Under the pieces are notes generated by a model. The model worked only from the letters and a program-made list of their open reading frames with translations. It made no database searches and had not been told where the DNA came from. Below, in pieces: positions 14,335 to 22,912 of a stretch of DNA of 53,756 bases. The translations under genes were made by a program, and so were the position numbers. Positions within the stretch are counted from its first letter, which is position 1; each line of letters begins with the position of its first letter. The stretch comes from an uncultured Erysipelotrichaceae bacterium (lineage in GTDB: Bacteria; Bacillota_I; Bacilli_A; RF39; UBA660): contig CACZQD010000066.1 of the NCBI GenBank assembly GCA_902783215.1, positions 1 to 53,756 on the forward strand. The letters are read 5' to 3'.

Positions 14335-16572
14335 GTGAAAAAATTACATTATTTATTAATAGTATTCGCATTATTTTTAGTATGTGGTATTAATGTAAAA
14401 GCAGCAAGTAAAACAATAAGCAATGGTACATATACAATTTCAAGCGCAATACATAATGGTTATGTACTAGATGTAACAGGCGGAACTATGAAAAATCGTA
14501 CTAATATTCAGCTTTATAATGGGTTAAATAGTAAATCTCAACAATGGAAAGTAACTTATTTGGGAAGTGGATATTATAGTATCGTTAGTGCCAAAAATAC
14601 TTCTTACGCACTCGATTTTGCTGGAACAAAGAAGAAAAATGGTACAAATATTCAACTATGGAAATACAAAAAAACAAACAAATCACAGCATTGGATAATC
14701 AAAGATGCAGGGGATGGATATTATTATATAATAGCTAGAAACACAGGATTATATGCATCAGTAAAAGGAAGACAAGCTGTTAATAAATCTAATATTCATG
14801 CTTGGACTGGTTATAGTGGAAAAGCTCAAAAATTTGTTTTCTCACCGGTTGTGAAGGGAACAAAAACAATTTCAGATGGTACATATGTTATATCATCAAA
14901 ACTATCAAATAGTAAAGTAGTTGAGTTTGAAGGAAATAAGCCTAAAAACTGTGCTAATGTTCAATTGAACCAATTTACAAATGGAATTAACCAACATTGG
15001 TATGTAAGTTATTTAGGAAATGGATATTATAGTATTAAAAATTTATATATTGATGATTATTCGTTAGATGTAGCTGGAATAGGAAAAACAAAAAAGACTA
15101 ATGTTCAGCTATATAAATCAAACGGTTATGATGGTCAACAATTTGTAATTCAAAGTGCAGGAAATGGTTATTATAAAATAATTGCAAAGAATAGTGGACT
15201 AGCTATTGATATTGCTGGAGCAAAATCAGCTAATGGTACAAATATTCAAACTTGGACAAACTTTAATACAAATGGACAATTATTTAAATTTACTAAAGCA
15301 ACATATATTTCAGCACCGGAGGTTGCAATTGATTATGATGATGATAATGGAGATGAACCAACACGATATGTTATTTCTTATAGCTATTTTGGCGAAGAAG
15401 AAGATTATGATGGTGTAGAAATATATGGCTCTTCTGATGGTAATAATTTCTCAAAGATTAATAATAATGGGGAAAAAAGAATATATGCTGATGTAAATGA
15501 TAAAGCTATGTTTTTCAAAGTAAGATTATATAAAAATACTTATAATGGAAAAGCATATAGTGATTTTTCTAATGTGGAAGGAATAAACTTATTAGAGGCA
15601 AAATTATTGACTCATAAAATTGATGAAAATGACGAAAATGTTACCTATAATATTGTAATAGATGTTCCTAGTATTGCTTTTTTTCATGACTTTGTTGAAG
15701 ATAAGGATCCTTTATTAGAAATAGAGAAATTATCTACTGATACTGGGACTTGGGAACACTATGCTACAGAAAATGGTTATCAAAAGACAATGACTATTCC
15801 AAAAAACATGAGTTGGATTGATTCTTTTGATTCATATTATAGAATGAGAATTGTTTATGAGGAAAATGGTGTTCAAAAATATAGTGATTATGTAGAATTT
15901 AGTTTATATAGTATTTTGATTACTGAACCATCATTTGATATGAATGTTGATACACAGAATAATGAAGATGGAACTGCTGATTATACATTTTCAGCACCTA
16001 AAGATTTTGAAAATGTCAATTACATGATATTGTATGAATTGGATGAAAATAATGACATTATAAATACAGTTTATGAAGGCAAAGAATTAAGTTACACATT
16101 GCATGTTGAAGATGATATGAATAAACGTTATCAAATGTATCTATATAATAGAGAAGATGGAGAAGATGGAGAAGATAGCTATTCTATAGAACTATTAAAA
16201 GTTTCAAGTATTTATGAAGTAGATTACCGTTATCCTACAGTAAAAATGTTTAATTTTATAGTTGATAATGACGAAGAAATGGGACAATATTATTCTTTTA
16301 ATATAAAAGGATTAAGCAATATGCCTTTGGAAGTAACTCATGCTGAACTATTTGCATTAAATGTAAATGATGAATCTGAGTATTCATTGGATACTTTTAT
16401 GAATCTAAATGATCTTAATGATTTTGTAGATATTGATTCACCAATACATCGTTATGTAAATGAATATACATTTGAAAATACTAAAATATATAAGCTAGCT
16501 TTAAAACTTTATGATAATAATAATGAAGTTATTGATACTATATATAGTAATGAATTAGATTATAATGAATAA
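14335..16572 (+). CDS. Secreted protein with two ricin-type beta-trefoil lectin domains
   Basis: The signal peptide has a KK n-region and a hydrophobic core, with cleavage predicted after VKAA near residue 24. Residues about 25-165 and 175-320 are two ricin B/CBM13 trefoils. Each has three QxW-like subdomain ends: QQWKV, QHWII, AQKFVF, then QHWYV, QQFVI, GQLFKF. Residues about 330-745 are acidic, beta-rich and look like fibronectin-III-like modules (for example the EVAIDYDDDNGDEPTRYVIS block). No catalytic domain, LPxTG signal or C-terminal anchor is seen, so it is probably secreted and glycan-binding, either on mucin or on the cell's own polymer. The start is GTG 14335 with AGGAGG eight bases upstream. 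It is a monocistronic unit between a promoter and a terminator. Confidence 0.85.
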   Translation: MKKLHYLLIVFALFLVCGINVKAASKTISNGTYTISSAIHNGYVLDVTGGTMKNRTNIQLYNGLNSKSQQWKVTYLGSGYYSIVSAKNTSYALDFAGTKKKNGTNIQLWKYKKTNKSQHWIIKDAGDGYYYIIARNTGLYASVKGRQAVNKSNIHAWTGYSGKAQKFVFSPVVKGTKTISDGTYVISSKLSNSKVVEFEGNKPKNCANVQLNQFTNGINQHWYVSYLGNGYYSIKNLYIDDYSLDVAGIGKTKKTNVQLYKSNGYDGQQFVIQSAGNGYYKIIAKNSGLAIDIAGAKSANGTNIQTWTNFNTNGQLFKFTKATYISAPEVAIDYDDDNGDEPTRYVISYSYFGEEEDYDGVEIYGSSDGNNFSKINNNGEKRIYADVNDKAMFFKVRLYKNTYNGKAYSDFSNVEGINLLEAKLLTHKIDENDENVTYNIVIDVPSIAFFHDFVEDKDPLLEIEKLSTDTGTWEHYATENGYQKTMTIPKNMSWIDSFDSYYRMRIVYEENGVQKYSDYVEFSLYSILITEPSFDMNVDTQNNEDGTADYTFSAPKDFENVNYMILYELDENNDIINTVYEGKELSYTLHVEDDMNKRYQMYLYNREDGEDGEDSYSIELLKVSSIYEVDYRYPTVKMFNFIVDNDEEMGQYYSFNIKGLSNMPLEVTHAELFALNVNDESEYSLDTFMNLNDLNDFVDIDSPIHRYVNEYTFENTKIYKLALKLYDNNNEVIDTIYSNELDYNE

Positions 16573-16580
16573 TTAATTAA

Positions 16581-16615
16581 AAATTGAACTTTTATAATAT
16601 GAGTTCAATTTTTTT
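16581..16615 (+). terminator. Intrinsic terminator after the lectin gene
   Basis: AAATTGAACT (16581-16590) pairs with AGTTCAATTT (16602-16611), followed by T residues to 16615. Confidence 0.88.
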
Positions 16616-16616
16616 C

Positions 16617-16645
16617 TTGTATTAATTTCTTATCTGTATTATAAT
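16617..16645 (+). promoter_or_regulatory. Promoter of cdsA-rseP
   Basis: TTGTAT (16617-16622), 17 bp, TATAAT (16640-16645), starting directly after the preceding terminator. Confidence 0.7.
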
Positions 16646-16672
16646 ATTTATAGAGAATTATGGAGGGAATAA

Positions 16673-17473
16673 ATGAAAACAAGATTAATTAGTGCGATAG
16701 TAGTTATATTACTTGCTATACCAGTTTTTTTATATGGAGGTATTATCTTTAAAATAGCATTTTATGTAATTGCTATGTTAGGTTTAAGAGAATATTTAAA
16801 TGTTAGAGCTAAAAGAAAGGATTTTCCTATATTTATTAAATTAATTGCATATCTTTGTTTAACACTCATATATTTTACATTTAATATAAAACAAAATATG
16901 GCTATTGATGCGGATATAAGGTATATTACGGGTTTACTTTTAATTATGTTTGTACCAATGTTATTATACAAAGAAAAAAATGAATATAATATTAATGATG
17001 CCTGTTATGTAATTAGTGGTGTATTACTTGTTTCAATATCGATGTTATTAGCTACTGTTTATCGTAATATTGGATTAAGTTTAATAATTTATTTATTTTT
17101 AGTAACTGTTTTAACTGATACTTTTGCTTATTTGACTGGAATGTTAATTGGAAAACATAAATTACTTGAAAGTATTTCACCAAATAAAACTTGGGAAGGA
17201 TTTATTGGTGGTAGTGTGATGGGGACATTTGTAAGTGCAATGTTTTATATTACAGTAATTAATCCTCAAATATCTTTATCGCTTATTATTTTTACTACTT
17301 TACTTTTAAGTATTATTGGCCAATTAGGAGATTTATTCTTTTCGGCTATTAAAAGATATTATAAAGTTAAAGATTTTTCTAATATTATGCCTGGTCATGG
17401 TGGAATATTAGATAGATTAGATAGTATTATATTTGTAATACTTGCATATAGTCTAATTATCACAATATTATAG
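16673..17473 (+). CDS. cdsA: Phosphatidate cytidylyltransferase
   Basis: CdsA makes CDP-diacylglycerol from phosphatidic acid and CTP, the branch point for membrane phospholipids. It is a 266-residue polytopic protein with about eight hydrophobic helices. The C-terminal signature SPNKTWEGFIGG...QLGDLFFSAIKRYYKVKDF...MPGHGGILDRLDS is complete. TGGAGGGA precedes the ATG. rseP follows after eight bases with its own AGGAGG. The usual dxr gene between cdsA and rseP is absent. Confidence 0.96.
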   Translation: MKTRLISAIVVILLAIPVFLYGGIIFKIAFYVIAMLGLREYLNVRAKRKDFPIFIKLIAYLCLTLIYFTFNIKQNMAIDADIRYITGLLLIMFVPMLLYKEKNEYNINDACYVISGVLLVSISMLLATVYRNIGLSLIIYLFLVTVLTDTFAYLTGMLIGKHKLLESISPNKTWEGFIGGSVMGTFVSAMFYITVINPQISLSLIIFTTLLLSIIGQLGDLFFSAIKRYYKVKDFSNIMPGHGGILDRLDSIIFVILAYSLIITIL

Positions 17474-17481
17474 GAGGTCAT

Positions 17482-18516
17482 ATGTCATTTTTAATCACAC
17501 TTATTTGTTTTATATTTATACTAGGAATTACTGTAACAATACATGAATTTGGACACTTTTTGTTTGCTAAAAAGGCTGGAATATATGTTTATGAGTTTTC
17601 AATTGGAATGGGTCCACGACTAAAGAAATTTAATCGCAAAAATGATGAAACAGAGTATTCAATTCGCTTATTACCAATTGGTGGATATGTTCAAATGGCT
17701 GGTGAAGAGGTTGAAGCTGATGAAAATATTCCAAAGAATAAAAGGCTTCAATCTAAAACTTGGTTACAACGTTTTATGACTATGGTTGCTGGAGTAATGT
17801 TTAATTTTTTACTTGCTATAGTTGTATTATTTATTATTGCTTTAATAAAAGGTGTTACTTTAAATGCTACATACATTAGTGAAAGTAATGTTCCAGGTGT
17901 TGAAGTTGGTGATAAGATAGTTAATGTTAATGGCCATTTTGTTAATAATTATGATAAACTTGCTTTAGAGTTAACTGTAGCAGGCAAGAAAGATTTTAAT
18001 ATTAAAGTAAAGCACAAAGATGGATCTTATGATACTGTTAAAATTCATCCTAAAGCTGTTTATGAAAAAAAGGAATTAAAAGGATATGAATATGGCTTTA
18101 ATATAACTGGAACACATAAACATAGTTTATTATCATCTATTCAATATGCTTTTGTAAAATTCTTCAATACAGTAGAGCAAATGTTCTTTACAATATGGTA
18201 TTTAATAACTGGTAAGATCAGTTTAAAAATGTTATCTGGACCAGTTGGAATATTTAGTATTGTTGGTCAAGCAGCATCCACTGGTATAATGACATTACTT
18301 TCATTACTTGCCTTAATAAGTATTAATGTTGGATTTATCAATTTACTTCCAATACCAGCGTTTGATGGAGGACATATCTTATTTTTAATAATTGAAAAAA
18401 TAAAGGGTAGTCCAGTTAACCCGAAAATTGAAAATACTGTTCATACCATTTTCTTTGTATTATTAATGATATTGATGCTCTATATAACATTTAATGATGT
18501 TTTAAAATTATTTTAA
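17482..18516 (+). CDS. rseP: RIP-type zinc metalloprotease RseP (site-2 protease)
   Basis: This intramembrane metalloprotease cuts membrane-bound anti-sigma factors and signal peptides; RasP is the Bacillus form. Motifs are HEFGH (zinc ligands, about residues 21-25), a PDZ domain around residues 125-200, and the second metal motif NLLPIPAFDGGHILF near the C-terminus with the LDG-type Asp. At least four hydrophobic helices are seen. Length 344 aa is slightly short but complete. It is cotranscribed with cdsA and ends in a hairpin just before the tRNA. Confidence 0.95.
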   Translation: MSFLITLICFIFILGITVTIHEFGHFLFAKKAGIYVYEFSIGMGPRLKKFNRKNDETEYSIRLLPIGGYVQMAGEEVEADENIPKNKRLQSKTWLQRFMTMVAGVMFNFLLAIVVLFIIALIKGVTLNATYISESNVPGVEVGDKIVNVNGHFVNNYDKLALELTVAGKKDFNIKVKHKDGSYDTVKIHPKAVYEKKELKGYEYGFNITGTHKHSLLSSIQYAFVKFFNTVEQMFFTIWYLITGKISLKMLSGPVGIFSIVGQAASTGIMTLLSLLALISINVGFINLLPIPAFDGGHILFLIIEKIKGSPVNPKIENTVHTIFFVLLMILMLYITFNDVLKLF

Positions 18517-18540
18517 CAAGTAGTTTACTACTTGTTTTAT
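18515..18540 (+). terminator. Hairpin terminator between rseP and tRNA-Leu
   Basis: AACAAGTAGT (18515-18524) is the exact inverse of ACTACTTGTT (18527-18536), with a few T after it. The stem overlaps the rseP stop and abuts the tRNA 5' end, so it could also be a processing site. Confidence 0.65.
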
Positions 18541-18625
18541 GTAGGAGTGGCGGAATTGGTAGACGCGCAGGCTTGAGGGGCTTGTGAGTTATCTCGTGTG
18601 GGTTCAAGTCCCATCTCCTGCACCA
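18541..18625 (+). tRNA. tRNA-Leu (anticodon GAG)
   Basis: The 5' acceptor GTAGGAG pairs with CTCCTGC (18615-18621) including one T-G wobble. The D arm contains GGTAGACGC. Anticodon stem CAGGC/GCTTG encloses loop TTGAGGG, giving anticodon GAG. A long variable arm is present, as for leucine tRNAs. The T arm GGGTTCAAGTCCC follows, and discriminator A and CCA are encoded. It reads CUC and CUU codons. Confidence 0.95.
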
Positions 18626-18640
18626 TTAAATAATAAGTAT

Positions 18641-18667
18641 AAATAGTGATTAAATTCACTATTTTTT
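18641..18667 (+). terminator. Intrinsic terminator after tRNA-Leu
   Basis: AAATAGTGA (18641-18649) pairs with TCACTATTT (18656-18664), followed by TTT. Confidence 0.85.
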
Positions 18668-18668
18668 G

Positions 18669-18698
18669 TTGAAATGAGTTTTTAAAATATGCTATAAT
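18669..18698 (+). promoter_or_regulatory. Promoter of the thyX-like/tmk pair
   Basis: TTGAAA (18669-18674), 18 bp, TATAAT (18693-18698); ribosome binding site GAGGGAGG follows before ATG 18751. Confidence 0.75.
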
Positions 18699-18750
18699 GA
18701 GATTGTAAGAGAATAGATAGGGAGAATATCATATATGAGGGAGGATTTTT

Positions 18751-19950
18751 ATGGATAATAATATTAAAATTGATATTTTACCTAATCATTTTAAAAAGTT
18801 AGATGGTACATTTGATAAAGATGAAGCTATCAAGTTTTGTGGAAGAATTGCTGGGGTTTGTTATAATCGAGAAGGTTATTATAAATTAGAAAATGAACCA
18901 ATTGAAAGAACAATGCGTCGAGTTGATTTAACACTTAATAATGGTCATCATAGTGTATATGATCATGTTCTATTAAACTTTAATTTACAAAATATTCCTA
19001 AATTACTTGCTATGGTAATTAATAATGAAAAGCAATATACAACTTCTGAAAAATCTGCTCGTTATACACCAGTAGAAAGAAAGGATAATTCACCTATATC
19101 TGAACAAGAAGAGCAATTATATAATAAATGGTTAAAATTATTTGAAGTTAAGATAAAAGATAGATATGGTTATATATATAATGATGCTAAAATACATAAA
19201 TTAGCTCAAGAAAATGCTCGTTACTTAGTAACAGTTTTTATGCCAACACAAATGATTTATACAACTACTTTTAGACAAATAAATTATATTGCTTCGTGGA
19301 TGGATGAATATATTAAAACAGCTAATATGAATGATTATTTAGAAAAAACATTAGCTACCTCTATGGCTGAATTTATTGATTGCTTATTTGAATTAAATGT
19401 TTTAGATGAAGGTTTATTAAAAAATGAAAAACATCGTACTATTTCATTATTTGGTAAAGATTTAAAAGAAAAAGAAAATTATTTTGGGGATGTTTATACA
19501 ACAACGTATCAAACATCTTGGGCTTGTTTAGCGCAAGCACATCGTCACCGTTCATTAGATTATCAAATGGAAATGAATACTGAATTTAGTTGTTTTATAC
19601 CACCAATTATTGAGGATGATAATTCTCTAGTAATGGAATGGTTAGCTGATATGGAAAAAGTTAAAAATGTTCATCCACAAGGAGAATTAGTAACAGTTAA
19701 TGAAAGAGGATCTTATGATAAATTCATTTTAAAATGCAAAGAAAGATTATGCTCTGCAGCTCAATTAGAAATTCAACAACAAACTAAAGAAACATTAATG
19801 AAATATAAGAACGCTTTAGAAAATAATAACCATCCATTAGCTTCAGATATTAAAAAATATTCATATGGTGCGAGATGTACTTTCCCTGACTTTGAATGTA
19901 GTCAAGATTGTCATTTCGTTGAAGGAAAAAAATTAATAAGGAAAATATAA
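18751..19950 (+). CDS. thyX: ThyX-like (FAD-dependent thymidylate synthase family) protein, unusually long
   Basis: ThyX makes dTMP from dUMP with FAD and folate. Family-like features are HHSVYDHVLLNFNL (like the HxSxfEH block) and SEKSARYTPV near residue 113 (SxRY-like). However, the RHR of the canonical RHRxxSxNExSxRY signature is missing there and appears later as AHRHRSLDYQ at about 260-270. At 399 residues it is almost twice a normal ThyX. It could be an internally duplicated or fused form whose halves carry complementary parts of the signature. The C-terminus is Cys-rich (GARCTFPDFECSQDCHF). The pairing with thymidylate kinase by a TAATG overlap supports a dTMP role. Function is inferred; I am sure of the gene, less of the enzyme. 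Confidence 0.65.
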   Translation: MDNNIKIDILPNHFKKLDGTFDKDEAIKFCGRIAGVCYNREGYYKLENEPIERTMRRVDLTLNNGHHSVYDHVLLNFNLQNIPKLLAMVINNEKQYTTSEKSARYTPVERKDNSPISEQEEQLYNKWLKLFEVKIKDRYGYIYNDAKIHKLAQENARYLVTVFMPTQMIYTTTFRQINYIASWMDEYIKTANMNDYLEKTLATSMAEFIDCLFELNVLDEGLLKNEKHRTISLFGKDLKEKENYFGDVYTTTYQTSWACLAQAHRHRSLDYQMEMNTEFSCFIPPIIEDDNSLVMEWLADMEKVKNVHPQGELVTVNERGSYDKFILKCKERLCSAAQLEIQQQTKETLMKYKNALENNNHPLASDIKKYSYGARCTFPDFECSQDCHFVEGKKLIRKI

Positions 19951-20615
19951 TGAATGGTAAACTAATAGTTATGGAAGGATCTGGTGATGGAGTTGGTAAA
20001 TCTACTCAGTGTAACCTATTAAAAGAACAACTTCAAAAAGAAAATAAACAGATTTATTTTCATCATTTTCCTTCATATAATACATATCAAGGTAGTTTAG
20101 TAGAACACTATCTTCGAGGTGATTTGGGTTTGCCTCAAGATTTATCACCATACTTTATTAATTCTTTGTATGCTGTAGACAGGGCAATTACTTGGAAAAC
20201 ATTACTAAAAAAAGAATATGAGAGTGGTAAATATGTTTTATTAGATCGTTATACCACATCTAGTTTAATATATCAATCATCATTATTAAAAAGTATTCAA
20301 GATAAAAAAGAATTTATTGATTATGTTTTAGATTTTGAATACAATAAATTAAAAATAAAAGAGCCTGATAAAGTTATATTTTTACATGTTCCATTTGAAT
20401 TAACCAATGAGCTTCGAAATGAAAGAAAAAACAATGATGGAATAGAAAATGATATTCATGAAAGTAATTTAGATTATTTAAAACAAATATACGAAACATC
20501 ATTATTTATAGCTGAATATTTAAATTGGGATAAGGTTGAATGTTCTAAAGATAATAAGATGAAAGCAATTGATGATATTCATCAAAAAGTATATAGTTTA
20601 GTTAAATCCGAATAA
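19950..20615 (+). CDS. tmk: Thymidylate kinase
   Basis: It phosphorylates dTMP to dTDP. The P-loop GSGDGVGKSTQ (about residues 10-20) is a variant of the bacterial GxDGAGKST form. The DRYTTSSLIYQ block, a DR(Y/F) motif of dTMP kinases, and LHVPFE are present. Length 221 aa is normal. Its start overlaps the preceding stop as TAATG, so it is translationally coupled to the ThyX-like gene. Its own stop codon sits in the loop of the terminator. Confidence 0.93.
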   Translation: MNGKLIVMEGSGDGVGKSTQCNLLKEQLQKENKQIYFHHFPSYNTYQGSLVEHYLRGDLGLPQDLSPYFINSLYAVDRAITWKTLLKKEYESGKYVLLDRYTTSSLIYQSSLLKSIQDKKEFIDYVLDFEYNKLKIKEPDKVIFLHVPFELTNELRNERKNNDGIENDIHESNLDYLKQIYETSLFIAEYLNWDKVECSKDNKMKAIDDIHQKVYSLVKSE

Positions 20616-20626
20616 TTCGGATTTTT
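20605..20626 (+). terminator. Intrinsic terminator with the tmk stop codon in its loop
   Basis: AATCCGAA (20605-20612) and TTCGGATT (20616-20623) enclose TAA, which is the tmk stop (20613-20615). A T run follows. Confidence 0.85.
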
Positions 20627-20682
20627 GTTTTCTTTTATTAAATATTATGATATAATTTATATGAGAATATGAGGTGGTTAAA

Positions 20683-22818
20683 TTGAAGAAACAATCTAAA
20701 GAAATGCTTTTTTTACTAGTAGGATTATTATTATTATTATTTTTATTTATATTTTATCATGTGTTGGATACTAGATCACTACACTTAGGAATATTATCTA
20801 ATGAATTTGTGGGATTTATTTTTTGTGTATGTATTTTAATTATTATATATTATTTAATTAATGGCGTGAATACAGTCGCACAAAAATTTGGTTATAATTA
20901 TAAAGAAAAAATGTTTAATTCTTTAGTAAAATCAAGTGATACTATATATATTATGTATGATTATGAACAAAATAAATTATTGTATTTAACTAATAATGTT
21001 AATCGAGTATTAGAAGATTCTGATAAAGATGATGAACAATTAGAAATAGAAAAATTAAAAAAATTATTTGATTTATCATCAGTTTTAAATCAAATAAATG
21101 ATTGGGATAAAAAATCTAATTTTGTAAGTCAAATGATATCATATCGTTCAAGTTCTTATCAACAAAATAGGTGGCTTAAAATTCAAATATATCCTATTAA
21201 GGATAAGAAAAAATTATATTATATAGTTTTAATTTCAGATGTAACAAAAGATCATCTTCATCAGCACTTCCTAATATCACAAGCAAGTGATATTAAATCT
21301 AGAGAAAAGAAATTAAATCAAATAACAGCTAATGTATATGATACAGAATTAGATGTTAATTTAGAAACAGGTTTATCTAACTTTATTGATTTAAAACATC
21401 AAAAAGAATATGATGAAAACTTAACTCATCAATATGAAGAAGATTTAGCAAATAATATTTTAAAAAACATATCAAGTGAGGATAAAGTAAAAGTAGGCAA
21501 TCTATTATCTTTAGAAAATTTAAAAAGTATTACTTCTGATGAGCCAATTACTATTCGTTATACATTAAAAAATAAAGAAGAAAAGATATGGTTAGAGAGT
21601 ACAGTTTTCTTTACTTCTAATAAAAATGAAAAATATGCCTCTATATTAACAAAAAATGTAACCGAAGATGCTGAAAACGTACGTAAACAAAATATAATGT
21701 TAACTAATGCTTTAGAAAGCGCAAAAAAAGCAAGTGAAGCTAAAACTGAATTTGTAAAAACAGTATCGCATTCCATAAGAACACCTATGACAGCTATTAT
21801 GGGATTAAGTGAAACAATATTAGAAGAAAAATTAAGCAAAGAAATAAAAGAAGATGTTCAAGATATTCATAATGCAAGTGAAAATATATTAAGTGTTATT
21901 GATGAATTATTAGATATTGAGAAAGTAGAAAGTGGTAAAATAACAGTCGAAAATAAAGAATATAATATTGATGAAGTTATTAAAAATGTTTTAAATATAA
22001 CTAAACAAAATATTCATGAAAAAGATATTAAAATTAAATTAAAAGTTAATAAAAATATACCTAATACCTTAAAAGGGGATAGTAATAAAATTACTCAAAT
22101 ACTTTTAAATCTTTTAGATAATGCTGTTAAATTTACTGATCAAGGATCAATTATTATTGGAGCAGACTGTGAAAGAATAAATTCTAAAGCTAAAATTACT
22201 ATGTATATTCAAGATACAGGAATAGGCATGACTAGTGAAGAAATAGATAATTTGATTAAAGATACAAATAATAATAGAGGATTAACTATTACAAGTAAAA
22301 TAGTTAAAGCTTTAAAAGGTCAAATGGATATCTATAGTAAAGAAGGAATGGGTACACGTGTTACTGTTACGTTAGATCAAGAAATAGTAGATGATAAACC
22401 AATAGGTAACATAAATGAAATACAAGATAAAGTAACAGAAGAAACAGTAAACTTTAAAGATAAAAAAGTATTGCTAGTAGATGATGATAAAATATCATTA
22501 AAAGTAACAACTAAATTCTTATCTAAATATGGTATAACAACTAAATCAGTAGTATCTGGTAAAGATGCTATTAAAGAAATAGAAAAGAATAATTATGATT
22601 TAATTCTTCTAGATCAAAAAATGCCAGATATGGATGGAATAACTACTTTAAAAGAAATGAAAAAAAGTAATGACTTTAATACTCCAGTTGTCGTATTAAC
22701 AGCTGATGCTATTAAGGGAGTTAAAGAAAAATATATTAATGAAGGATTTAATGATTATTTATCAAAACCAATTAATATGAAATACTTAACTCAAATATTA
22801 AAAAAATATTTAAAATAA
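20683..22818 (+). CDS. Hybrid sensor histidine kinase with C-terminal receiver
   Basis: Two N-terminal hydrophobic helices (about residues 6-26 and 42-64) bracket a very short outside loop. A cytoplasmic sensor region of about 280 residues with PAS-like character follows. HisKA has H-box SHSIRTPM at about residue 363. HATPase_c has N-box LLNLLDNAVKF, G1 DTGIGM and a degenerate G2 (NRGLTITSK). A receiver follows with DDD and the phospho-acceptor in LLDQKMPDMDG (about 643). The residue after the H-box His is Ser, not the usual Glu/Asp. No response regulator gene is adjacent, so output is unknown. TTG 20683 is used since GAGGTGG lies five bases upstream; GTG 20674 is the open-frame start. Confidence 0.88.
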   Translation: MKKQSKEMLFLLVGLLLLLFLFIFYHVLDTRSLHLGILSNEFVGFIFCVCILIIIYYLINGVNTVAQKFGYNYKEKMFNSLVKSSDTIYIMYDYEQNKLLYLTNNVNRVLEDSDKDDEQLEIEKLKKLFDLSSVLNQINDWDKKSNFVSQMISYRSSSYQQNRWLKIQIYPIKDKKKLYYIVLISDVTKDHLHQHFLISQASDIKSREKKLNQITANVYDTELDVNLETGLSNFIDLKHQKEYDENLTHQYEEDLANNILKNISSEDKVKVGNLLSLENLKSITSDEPITIRYTLKNKEEKIWLESTVFFTSNKNEKYASILTKNVTEDAENVRKQNIMLTNALESAKKASEAKTEFVKTVSHSIRTPMTAIMGLSETILEEKLSKEIKEDVQDIHNASENILSVIDELLDIEKVESGKITVENKEYNIDEVIKNVLNITKQNIHEKDIKIKLKVNKNIPNTLKGDSNKITQILLNLLDNAVKFTDQGSIIIGADCERINSKAKITMYIQDTGIGMTSEEIDNLIKDTNNNRGLTITSKIVKALKGQMDIYSKEGMGTRVTVTLDQEIVDDKPIGNINEIQDKVTEETVNFKDKKVLLVDDDKISLKVTTKFLSKYGITTKSVVSGKDAIKEIEKNNYDLILLDQKMPDMDGITTLKEMKKSNDFNTPVVVLTADAIKGVKEKYINEGFNDYLSKPINMKYLTQILKKYLK

Positions 22819-22823
22819 TTATT

Positions 22824-22854
22824 AAAAGTGTTAGTGAACTCATTAATACTTTTT
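22824..22854 (+). terminator. Terminator after the hybrid kinase
   Basis: AAAAGTGTTAGTGA (22824-22837) pairs with TCATTAATACTTTT (22840-22853) using two G-T wobbles. The T-rich 3' arm is the tract. Confidence 0.7.
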
Positions 22855-22868
22855 CATTACAATATTAA

Positions 22869-22897
22869 TTGAAAAATACTTAAGAATATAGTAAAAT
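22869..22897 (+). promoter_or_regulatory. Promoter of rmuC
   Basis: TTGAAA (22869-22874), 17 bp, TAAAAT (22892-22897). Confidence 0.75.
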
Positions 22898-22912
22898 GAA
22901 GATGGTGATTTT

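Noticed and set aside
15206..15418. 70-codon plus-strand frame inside the lectin gene
   Set aside because: It overlaps the second trefoil in another frame and has low-complexity Ile/Leu/Met content.
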